A stretch of 64,000 nt of DNA, taken from Halalkalibacter alkalisediminis. GTDB taxonomy: Bacteria > Bacillota > Bacilli > Bacillales > Bacillaceae_D. The stretch spans positions 1 to 64,000 of the forward strand of contig NZ_JAQQWT010000005.1 in NCBI RefSeq assembly GCF_028610705.1, written 5' to 3'. The notes beneath the pieces were generated by a model. That model saw nothing but the letters and a program-made list of their open reading frames with translations, was not told the DNA's origin and ran no database searches. The position numbers were made by a program, and so were the translations under genes. Positions 34,900 through 41,659 of this stretch are shown here, in pieces. Every line of letters starts with the position of its first letter. Position 1 is the first letter of the stretch.

Positions 34900-34983
34900 T
34901 TATACTAATGCAAAACCAGATGTTAAAGCAACAACAAGAGATGCGATAATAGCTAGATTCATAACTAATTTTTTCTTATTCAA
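34900..34983 (-). CDS. 27-residue secreted or membrane peptide
   Basis: TTG-initiated frame reading MNKKKLVMNLAIIASLVVAL then TSGFALV. AAGGAGGTGAG lies eight bases upstream, an excellent site, which also rules out chance. A basic N-terminus and a 15-residue hydrophobic core followed by TSGFALV resemble a signal peptide with almost nothing after it, as in short pheromone precursors, or a single-helix membrane peptide. It lies 15 bp after the DUF5317 gene and 60 bp before the GGDEF/HD-GYP gene, all on one strand, so it is probably co-expressed and could be a ligand or regulator for them (inference). Confidence 0.65.
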   Translation of the reverse strand: MNKKKLVMNLAIIASLVVALTSGFALV

Positions 34984-34997
34984 TTCACTCACCTCCT

Positions 34998-35576
34998 TCA
35001 ACTAACAAGTGTAGAGATCGATGGTTTTACTCGTTTATGTTGTAACATAAGGTGTTGGATAAAAATAAAAATTCCAATATTCATAATGACATCGCCGATA
35101 CTAATGACTTGACTTTTTGGATAAGGCGATGTAATTGGAATAATGTCGCCAAGAAATCCTAACTTAGTAGACTCCGTAATCATCGCATGCTTTGCGTATA
35201 ATCCACTTTTTAGAACCTCCGTATAAAAGGGATCAAGTGCAATGGCAGCTGCCTCATAAGAAACAGGCATTCTACCTCCATTTGCAGCTATTGCAATGAA
35301 GTTTAATAGAACCCCCACAAACAATAAAACAAACCCCTTATTCTCACGGTTAACCCATAAAAAGAATAAGCCTAAAATATAGATAAGAATAAACAAAAAT
35401 CCACTAATTTGTTCAAGAATGGCTACTCTTCCTTGCAACGTAAAAACAAGAATTTGTACTCCTAGCAAAAGTGGAAAGACCCATCCATATTTTAAATTCA
35501 GATCAGCCAAGCCTCTTAATGTACCTCGTCTTAAAAATCCAACGATGAGTGATAGTAAAATTCCGTCAAATACCAT
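34998..35576 (-). CDS. DUF5317 membrane protein
   Basis: A 192-residue integral membrane protein with five or six helices. Family-typical features are MVFDGILLSLIVGFLRRGTL at the N-terminus, LNFIAIAANGGRMPVSYEAA (a conserved NGGRMPVS loop) and LGDIIPITSPYPKSQVISIG (KxxxxIGD before the last helix). No enzyme motif is seen; function unknown. It is first in a probable three-gene unit with the 27-residue peptide and the GGDEF/HD-GYP protein. AAGGTGTTGAACT supports the ATG. Confidence 0.85.
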   Translation of the reverse strand: MVFDGILLSLIVGFLRRGTLRGLADLNLKYGWVFPLLLGVQILVFTLQGRVAILEQISGFLFILIYILGLFFLWVNRENKGFVLLFVGVLLNFIAIAANGGRMPVSYEAAAIALDPFYTEVLKSGLYAKHAMITESTKLGFLGDIIPITSPYPKSQVISIGDVIMNIGIFIFIQHLMLQHKRVKPSISTLVS

Positions 35577-35815
35577 AGTTCAACACCTTGACTGTCCTTA
35601 TTTTTGTAGAATTTTGTAAATAGATACCATTTTAAACTGAAAATTGGCTCAATATGTAATATACTCTCTCATTTTAGCAATAAAAGATTCAGACATCAAT
35701 TCAAATATCCTCTTAGTTCATAGGTCTAAAGTATGGAATAATAGTAAAATAACCCTTTTTCAATAGGTGTTATTTCACACTCGCAAACTCACTCACAATC
35801 TATGATCCATCCCAT

Positions 35816-35914
35816 CTATTTTCCTATAATAAACGACGAAACGATCTCTTCCGTCGATAGGGCCTGGTCTCCTCCAACAGAGACGACTTTTAAACATTTT
35901 TCTTTTGACCTCAT
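35816..35914 (-). CDS. short ORF (32 residues), doubtful
   Basis: The frame reads MRSKEKCLKVVSVGGDQALS then TEEIVSSFIIGK. Composition looks protein-like, but there is no clear ribosome binding site and a terminator hairpin overlaps its 5' side. It may be a fragment of a lost gene. The rest of 35577-35986 shows nothing else. Confidence 0.25.
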   Translation of the reverse strand: MRSKEKCLKVVSVGGDQALSTEEIVSSFIIGK

Positions 35915-35916
35915 AA

Positions 35917-35982
35917 AAAAAGACCTGTTGATCATGAGTCTAGTAAAAAAGGTTCACTAGACTCTTAAACAAGTCTTTCTTT
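35917..35982 (-). terminator. nested hairpins 3' of the alcohol dehydrogenase gene
   Basis: Outer arms AAAGACCTGTT/AACAAGTCTTT enclose an inner perfect stem GAGTCTAGT/ACTAGACTC. T-rich sequence follows on the minus strand. Confidence 0.7.
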
Positions 35983-35986
35983 CATT

Positions 35987-37141
35987 TTATGCCCCGTAGG
36001 CTTTCTCAAACAAGAGAAGGTAATCTTCCTTCGTAATCTCTCTTGCATTGCTAGGCGTTGAACCATTTTGAAACGCGGATTCAGCTAAGTCATCAAAGTC
36101 TGCTCGGTTTACTTGCGGTAGCGATGCAAAGGTTGGAATGGCAAGGTCCTGTGCCAGTTGCTTCATTTCGGTGACTAGTGCTGCAGTCGCTACTTCGTCC
36201 GGCGTGCTTTCTGTTGCCAACCCAAGTGTTCGGCCGATGATCGCATGTTTCTTTAAATCAGCTTCGGCATTAAAGGCAATGATGTATGGCAAGAACATCG
36301 AATTGGCGACTCCATGTGGCGTGTCATACAGCCCGCCTATGGCTTCGGCCATGCAGTGTACCGCTGCAACATCGGCGTGGGAAAACGCCATACCGGCGAT
36401 CGTCGCACCAATCATTAATTGATATCGTGCATCCGTGTCAGTACCATCTTTGACCGCTCGTCTTAAAAACGGATATATCCGCTTCATTGCCTCAATCGCT
36501 AGACCTTCTGCAATCGGATTGCTCCGTTTGCATGTGAAGGCCTCGACTGCATGAACGAGTGCATCCATTCCCGTTGATGCAGTCAGCGGTGCAGGGAGCT
36601 CATACGTTAGTTCTGGGTCGACGATAGCTACGGCTGGTGCTATTTTTACATCTTTAATTGTGAGCTTGATTTTCTTTTCCGTGTCGGTGATCACCGATGA
36701 GCGAGTGACCTCTGCTCCTGTACCTGCTGTTGTCGGAATGGCAATGATTGGTGTCACGGCCGACGGGACTTGGTCGCGCCCTGCATAGTCTTGCGGTCTT
36801 CCTCCTAATACTTGCAAAATCGCAATGGCCTTCGCTGCATCAATGACCGATCCTCCTCCGAGGGCAACGATGCCATCTGCCTTAAATTCATGGGCCAGCT
36901 CTCCTCCCCGAATGCAATCTGTATCTCTTGGGTTCGGCTTCACCTCAGTGAAACACTGCGTTTCAAAGCCTTGTAAGATGCTTTCTAACTTTTCAACCAC
37001 CCCCCATTTGATGAGCCCCGGGTCGGTGACGATGAAAAGGCGTTTGCCTTGGATAAACTCTTTTATGTATTCTCCTGTTTTTAAAAACGTTCCGTTGCCT
37101 GAGTAGATTTTGGTTGGCAGATGAAACTCAAATAGATTCAT
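35987..37141 (-). CDS. iron-containing alcohol dehydrogenase (group III)
   Basis: A 384-residue cytosolic NAD(P)-dependent dehydrogenase. The dinucleotide-binding motif is GIVALGGGSVIDAAKAIA; the hinge has IAIPTTAGTGAEVTRSSVIT; iron ligands are the Asp and His of STGMDALVHAVEAFT and the two His of AAVHCMAEAIGGLYDTPHGVAN. It should interconvert alcohols and aldehydes or ketones; butanol, 1,3-propanediol, lactaldehyde or methanol are all possible substrates. AAGGAGGTTTCTA precedes ATG 37141, so the longer frame to 37213 is not used. It is a single-gene unit. TGTAAACGGTTTGC upstream is only weakly cre-like. Confidence 0.93.
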   Translation of the reverse strand: MNLFEFHLPTKIYSGNGTFLKTGEYIKEFIQGKRLFIVTDPGLIKWGVVEKLESILQGFETQCFTEVKPNPRDTDCIRGGELAHEFKADGIVALGGGSVIDAAKAIAILQVLGGRPQDYAGRDQVPSAVTPIIAIPTTAGTGAEVTRSSVITDTEKKIKLTIKDVKIAPAVAIVDPELTYELPAPLTASTGMDALVHAVEAFTCKRSNPIAEGLAIEAMKRIYPFLRRAVKDGTDTDARYQLMIGATIAGMAFSHADVAAVHCMAEAIGGLYDTPHGVANSMFLPYIIAFNAEADLKKHAIIGRTLGLATESTPDEVATAALVTEMKQLAQDLAIPTFASLPQVNRADFDDLAESAFQNGSTPSNAREITKEDYLLLFEKAYGA

Positions 37142-37327
37142 TAGAAACCTCCTTATGTGTTTACTAAATTGAAGGGTTCTACGTTTCTTGAGAGTTTCCC
37201 TTTTATTGAGCAAATCTCTCTTTAAAAAATCTGAAAATTATTTTATTTCGGTGGCAAATTACGACAGCTTTTGTAAACGGTTTGCCCTATGATAATAGTA
37301 TAAATTTAGTAAAGTGAGGGTTTCCTT

Positions 37328-37675
37328 ATGAAAAACAAGCGGTTTTATCCAATGTCATATCAGAAACCTTTAAAAGCTCACCTAATAATAGAAGAGATTT
37401 CTAATAAGTCTAAAGAAATTGATGTACATACAATGGATTCATTCGGCTTGTCTTTTTCAACCGATTTGGATTTTCCAAGCAAAGAGGAAACTTCTTTGAC
37501 GCTCAAAATTAAGTTTTTCGCACTAGGGGAAGTGACTGGAGAGGTCATACGAAAGGAAATGGGTTATGACGGTCGTTACGTTTATGAGTTGAAAGCGCTC
37601 AGCTGTAACCTGCAATACCTTAAAACGTGCGCACCTCTCTATGAGGCACCTACCGATCGTTTTCTGCTTAGTTAA
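37328..37675 (+). CDS. PilZ-like protein (possible c-di-GMP effector)
   Basis: A 115-residue soluble protein. A basic N-terminal KNKRFYPMSYQ is followed by a beta-rich domain with DVHTMDSFGLSFSTDLDF, resembling the PilZ (D/N)xSxxG motif, and LTLKIKFFALGEVTGEVIRK. The full RxxxR motif is not present, so binding of cyclic di-GMP is uncertain; it may be a degenerate PilZ domain. AAAGTGAGGGTTTCC precedes the ATG. It is near, though not in, the GGDEF/HD-GYP group. Confidence 0.5.
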   Translation: MKNKRFYPMSYQKPLKAHLIIEEISNKSKEIDVHTMDSFGLSFSTDLDFPSKEETSLTLKIKFFALGEVTGEVIRKEMGYDGRYVYELKALSCNLQYLKTCAPLYEAPTDRFLLS

Positions 37676-37677
37676 AG

Positions 37678-37702
37678 AACTTCAATGGGAGGTTCTCTTT
37701 TT
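37678..37702 (+). terminator. terminator of the PilZ-like gene
   Basis: AGAACTTC pairs imperfectly with GGAGGTTCT and is followed by eight T. A copy of the dispersed motif (GAGCTAACGGCGCAGTAAAG, 37731-37750) follows. Confidence 0.65.
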
Positions 37703-37810
37703 TTTGTTTTAAATGATAGTAAGAGTTATTGAGCTAACGGCGCAGTAAAGTTAAAGAGATAACATATGGTATGGGATTTGGTAAAGTAATAATAGAATTT
37801 ATAATAAAAT

Positions 37811-37843
37811 TAAGCTTTACTCCAAATAGGAAGTAAAGCTTTT
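37811..37843 (+). terminator. isolated terminator
   Basis: AAGCTTTACT and AGTAAAGCTT form a perfect 10-bp stem over a 10-nt loop, followed by TTTTTATA. No gene ends just before it, so it may end read-through or a short RNA. Confidence 0.7.
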
Positions 37844-37946
37844 TTATATTCAATTATTGATTGAAGTTAAAAAAGGACTAATTTAATTTTTTTGTATACA
37901 TAATCACCTTTAATTCGTTTTAGTAGTTGTGAAAGGAGATGAAGAA

Positions 37947-38447
37947 ATGAGTAAGCCCTCAAATGAAGAAATAACTAGATTATCTAACGATATATATCAA
38001 AAGCTTTGCTCGATGGGGGCTAATCCAGAAGATGCAAAAGAAATTGTTCAAGAATCTCTATATCGTGGATTTCTTAATATCGATGGTATTAATTCTAAGG
38101 CATTTAAGTCATGGCTTTACAAAGTTTCCATCAATCAATATTACGATTTGTGTAGAAAAAATAGCCGTCATTCAATCATCGAGTTTGAGGATTATCTATT
38201 GGAATTGGAAGGAAATCATGTGGAAGATACCGTGATTAAACAAGAAACAAAAGAAGAGTATGAACAGGTATTATACAAATTAAAACCACTTGAACGAAAA
38301 TTAATAAAAATGAAATATGAAGATGAATTTTCGTATGAAGAAATTTCTGAGTATCTTAATTTGAAAGAAAGTAATGTTAAGACCTATTTATATCGTGCTA
38401 GGAAAAAGCTTACAAAACTTTTTAGGAGGGATAATAATGAAAAATGA
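37947..38447 (+). CDS. ECF-type RNA polymerase sigma factor
   Basis: A 166-residue sigma-70 family protein with only regions 2 and 4. Region 2 has NPEDAKEIVQESLYRGFLNI and FKSWLYKVSINQYYDLCRK (core binding and -10 recognition); region 4 has YEDEFSYEEISEYLNLKESN and VKTYLYRARKKL, the -35 recognition helix. It resembles SigM/SigV/YlaC-type factors answering envelope stress. A GTG frame start exists at 37929, but AAAGGAGATGAAGAA before ATG 37947 decides the start. Its last 11 bp overlap the next gene, an anti-sigma factor, so the two are translationally coupled. Confidence 0.92.
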   Translation: MSKPSNEEITRLSNDIYQKLCSMGANPEDAKEIVQESLYRGFLNIDGINSKAFKSWLYKVSINQYYDLCRKNSRHSIIEFEDYLLELEGNHVEDTVIKQETKEEYEQVLYKLKPLERKLIKMKYEDEFSYEEISEYLNLKESNVKTYLYRARKKLTKLFRRDNNEK

Positions 38448-39393
38448 TCCATTCCAGTCTAATGATATTGAAGGAATAGTTAAAAAAGCGAAAAGAAAAA
38501 GTATTATTCGAAATATAGTCATCTCAACTATTTCACTGCTTCTTGTAGGGGCACTATTTATAATTATTAATGGTCAGATTGTAAATAAGGCTCATTATAA
38601 AGCAGCTGAGGCAAATAGGCTATTATTTAAAATTTCACAACCCAATATTCAAATTGGAGGAGGAAAATTTGATTATGGCATTCTATCGGGAACGTACAGC
38701 TACAATAAATATAAATTAATTGAAGATAGAGTAGTCCCTTGGGGTCAAGATATACGAAAGTTTAATGCAATAGGACATAATAATAAATCATCAGCAATAG
38801 CGGTATATGATGAGGTTATAGTTGGTGAAACCGAAGAAGAGTATCGACATTATAACACTACAAACGGACAGAGAACGATGCAATTTTATCATCCGTGGTT
38901 TGAATATACGACTATTCATAACGATTTAGCCTTGATACAAAATGCTCCTAATGACGCGATAATGGAAGTAGCTATCTCTTTTAATCAATCTTATTCAGTT
39001 AGTGAAATACAAGAATTTTTTAATCTAAATAATAAAATAACTTGGTATTGGGTTAATGATTATAATCAAAATGCTAAAGAACAATTACAAGGTCTTCATA
39101 GTTCGGGTGCTACTGCGTCACATGTGTATGGCTTTAGTGGTACAACTACTAAAGGAGAAGGAGACATTGTAGCTCAAAATGAAAAGGATTTTCTTGCTAC
39201 ATTAGAAGATATAAAAAGCACAGGAAATTATGACTATATAGTAGACCCTCTTCTAGAAAATGTAAACCTAAACATGAAAGAAGGGATAATCCTTGGCGTT
39301 GTGGTAACTGGAACCAAGGAAGAGTTATTAACACTAAAAGAGGATAAACAAATTAGAGCCATATCATTAGGGGCTGTTGCAACAGAATATTAG
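38437..39393 (+). CDS. membrane-bound anti-sigma factor (Sigma_reg_N/C type)
   Basis: A 318-residue protein: cytosolic N-terminus (residues 1-24, NDPFQSNDIEGIVKKAKRKS) expected to bind the sigma factor, one helix (NIVISTISLLLVGALFIIIN, ~27-46), and an extracellular domain to the end. The arrangement and motifs VSEIQEFFNLNNKITWYWVN and a C-terminal strand-rich segment fit the sigma factor regulator N- and C-terminal families. It should hold the ECF sigma factor inactive until a signal outside the cell triggers release. AGGAGGGATAATA precedes the ATG, and it overlaps the sigma gene. Confidence 0.85.
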   Translation: MKNDPFQSNDIEGIVKKAKRKSIIRNIVISTISLLLVGALFIIINGQIVNKAHYKAAEANRLLFKISQPNIQIGGGKFDYGILSGTYSYNKYKLIEDRVVPWGQDIRKFNAIGHNNKSSAIAVYDEVIVGETEEEYRHYNTTNGQRTMQFYHPWFEYTTIHNDLALIQNAPNDAIMEVAISFNQSYSVSEIQEFFNLNNKITWYWVNDYNQNAKEQLQGLHSSGATASHVYGFSGTTTKGEGDIVAQNEKDFLATLEDIKSTGNYDYIVDPLLENVNLNMKEGIILGVVVTGTKEELLTLKEDKQIRAISLGAVATEY

Positions 39394-39595
39394 TATTTAA
39401 TAAGAACCTTCTTATAAACGAAAGGGTGCGTTCCTGGAATCAAACGGGGCGCATTTTCTTTTGCACCAGATAAGAGGAAATTAATAGTAAAATTTAAATG
39501 TCAGTTATTGAAGTAAACGGAGCAGTGTAATTCAATAGAAAAGAAGTCCTAATATATGTAAATTTGTGCTAAGGTTAACAAAAGGAGGGGATAAA

Positions 39596-39772
39596 ATGAA
39601 GAAATTTTTCCCATACATCATATTTTTCATATTTGCATTTATCGGTACAGTCCTTGTAGAAGAATGGGGATTTTTAATTGGCATTATAATTGGTACTTTG
39701 GTTCTTATCTATCAAGAACTTCAAAAGATAACATCACTCTTAAGTGATAAAGCAAAGAATAATAGTGAATGA
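39596..39772 (+). CDS. small two-helix membrane protein (58 residues)
   Basis: Starts MKKFFPYIIFFIFAFIGTVL; a second helix is GFLIGIIIGTLVLIYQELQK, followed by a short polar tail, DKAKNNSE. AAAGGAGGGG seven bases upstream is a strong site that fixes ATG 39596. It follows the anti-sigma gene by ~200 bp, and in between lies another copy of the dispersed motif (39507-39527). A link to the sigma factor is possible but not shown. No family recognised. Confidence 0.65.
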   Translation: MKKFFPYIIFFIFAFIGTVLVEEWGFLIGIIIGTLVLIYQELQKITSLLSDKAKNNSE

Positions 39773-39894
39773 TTGTTGCACGAACAGGTGCGATGCTTGA
39801 ATAAGGAATCGCCTTTTGCTTACCGAAGGAACTTTGCAGGTTACTTGAAGAAAAAATGGGAAGAAGTTAGCGTCTATTTATAAGGGGAAGAGTA

Positions 39895-40344
39895 ATGATA
39901 AAAAATAAAATATATCTTGCTATACCATTGTTAATGGGAATGATTACTTTAGTTGGTTGTAGCGGTTCAAATGCAGAGAATAATCAACTGAAAAAAGCAA
40001 AAGAGACTGTTCAAGAATCTACAATACAGCAAGTTATGACAATAACAGTTGAAGAAAGGATTGATGAAGGATACAAAACTGTTAAAGTGCTTGATGATGC
40101 GAATGAATTAAAAACCGTTGAGGAAATTATAGAAAATGCAGATTGGGAGGAAAATGTATATGTTTCTATGGCTATACCTCCTGAGTACCGATTTAGATTA
40201 AATCCATCTTATTATGCCATCTGGGTAACACCTAATCGAGATAGACTTGAAATAGTTATAGAAGGGAAAGGAAAGTATATAAATCTACCAGAAAAAGAAT
40301 CAAAAGCCTTATTTGAACTCATTACTGGTAATGAATTGAATTAA
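39895..40344 (+). CDS. small lipoprotein of unknown function
   Basis: A 149-residue lipoprotein with signal KIYLAIPLLMGMITLVGC (lipobox LVGC, Cys22). The mature part (KTVKVLDDANELKTVEEIIE, then ENVYVSMAIPPEYRFRLNPS and EIVIEGKGKYINLPEKESKA) looks like a small beta-rich domain seen in Bacillus lipoproteins that inspect cell-surface state; no named family assigned. AAGGGGAAGAGTA supports the ATG. Its 3' end overlaps, on the other strand, the frame of a broken PucR gene. Confidence 0.7.
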   Translation: MIKNKIYLAIPLLMGMITLVGCSGSNAENNQLKKAKETVQESTIQQVMTITVEERIDEGYKTVKVLDDANELKTVEEIIENADWEENVYVSMAIPPEYRFRLNPSYYAIWVTPNRDRLEIVIEGKGKYINLPEKESKALFELITGNELN

Positions 40345-40390
40345 AATAGCGGCCCATCGATTTTATGAAAAAAACGGCTTTAAAAAATCC
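40343..40390 (+). pseudogene. fragment of a GNAT acetyltransferase
   Basis: In the plus frame, directly after the lipoprotein stop codon, the sequence reads KIAAHRFYEKNGFKKS, which matches the C-terminal motif (A..FYEKNGF) of GNAT N-acetyltransferases. Nothing upstream belongs to the domain. It marks the end of a deleted gene and abuts the truncated PucR frame. Confidence 0.6.
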
Positions 40391-41174
40391 AATCAAAAGC
40401 GATTCATTTTTATCTCTTATCTCTTCGGTTAATTTTCTTGCATTGACTATAGCGCTTTCTTTTTGTGTATAAGCCCCACCAATAACGACAACTATCTTAG
40501 ACCCTTCAAGGTAAGAGGATGCTTTTATCGATTGAAAACTTTTTATCAGTTTGTTTGTTTCTTCTAATAAAGGTCGGTTTGAAGAATCAGAAATTGAAAT
40601 AACCATCACAGTGAAACGCTCCGGCAGCCAAAAGGAGGAAAGCCTTGCTTCACGACGAATTTGTTGTTCGTTCACATACTCATGATTAATTAAATTCCAA
40701 AGTAACTGGTGATCATCATTGTTTTTTTGACCTTTTTTCGCATAGTGTTTGTAAATCAGTTTACCAACATGTGACGAGATATCCTTTAAAAAACTTAGTT
40801 CCTCTTCTTTAAGCAGAGTATTAGACTCAAGCACCCATGTACCCAATCGTTTGCTTGTTATGTTTTACACTGATCACGACACGCTGATACAATCCTACTT
40901 CTTCAATAGGTTCTACTCGGATTGGATCATTTTTCGTTTCTAACTGTTGAACAATACCCTCTATTTCTAGTCGTTCTATAATAAAAACAGGACATTTTTT
41001 TGAGAGAATGTTTTTTTGTTGTGTGGAATCAAAATGAGAATGATCTGGAGAGCTATAAGCAATAAGTTCAAAATTTTTGTTCTCAATAATAACTGATTTC
41101 TCAAGAATGGTACTAATATATTCAGCCGTTTCATTGATATCTTCTAGCAGGAATCTAGTGTCTAGTGAACTCAT
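40380..41174 (-). pseudogene. PucR-family regulator, frameshifted and 3'-truncated
   Basis: The 5' frame (ATG 41174, AGGAGGTAATT upstream) reads MSSLDTRFLLEDINETAEYI ... NKQTIGYM and breaks at 40833-40838; adding one base restores IGYMWVLESNTLLKEEEL and the second frame, which continues through a sugar-diacid-regulator-type linker domain (VMVISISDSSNRPLLEE, KIVVVIGGAYTQ, NARKLTEEIRDKNESLLIG). Homology stops near 40385: the C-terminal HTH_30 DNA-binding domain is absent, replaced by unrelated residues read from the opposite strand of a GNAT fragment. PucR regulators control purine or diacid catabolism. This copy cannot bind DNA and is a relic. Confidence 0.72.
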
Positions 41175-41264
41175 AATTACCTCCTCATTGCCCTGTTAAA
41201 AACTAGTAATTACTTCCTATTATAAATTAGTTTTAATAAATAGCAAAAAACGAATTAGTAGTAA

Positions 41265-41460
41265 CAAGGCCGGAAGATAAGTCTTCTATTGTTTCTATAT
41301 CTCAAAGAATTTGAAAGTTAGAACATTTTAAACTAGAACTAGAAAAATATATCAAGACTATAATACCAAACGAAGAGGCAAAATTAAAAGGCATGAGTCC
41401 AGTACAATACCGAACACATGCCCAACTAGCTGCCTAATGAAATAACCGTGTCTACTTTTT
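41265..41460 (+). mobile_element. relic of an IS3-family (IS150-like) element
   Basis: The frame ending at the TAA of 41432-41434 reads LKGMSPVQYRTHAQLAA, the typical transposase (orfB) C-terminus of IS150-like elements, preceded in a shifted frame by LYLKEFES and then EHFKLELEKYI. A stop and an internal change show decay. The sequence GTCTACTTTTTGGGGTCA just after the stop resembles the right terminal inverted repeat. Only ~170 bp of the element remain; the catalytic DDE part is gone. Confidence 0.75.
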
Positions 41461-41633
41461 GGGGTCATTTCAAAACCGAAATGGAGGTTGCAATCGCTCC
41501 GTTCGCTACTCGCCTACAGAGGACAAACCCACTCCGCTGATTGCTTCGAGGTTATCCCAAAAAGTCATAAAAAGACCTCTAGAAACAACCCCTTATATTT
41601 ATATCTTTATTTTTACAAAGTACAAAGCTTACT

Positions 41634-41659
41634 AACGGTATAATTACTATTATACCGTT
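41634..41659. terminator. hairpin overlapping the LysM gene stop codon
   Basis: AACGGTATAAT and ATTATACCGTT pair perfectly over a 4-nt loop. The stop codon is within the stem. No T-run follows on the minus strand. Confidence 0.5.

Noticed and set aside
37272-37285. TGTAAACGGTTTGC as a cre site
   Set aside because: Only 11 of 14 matches, including failed core positions.
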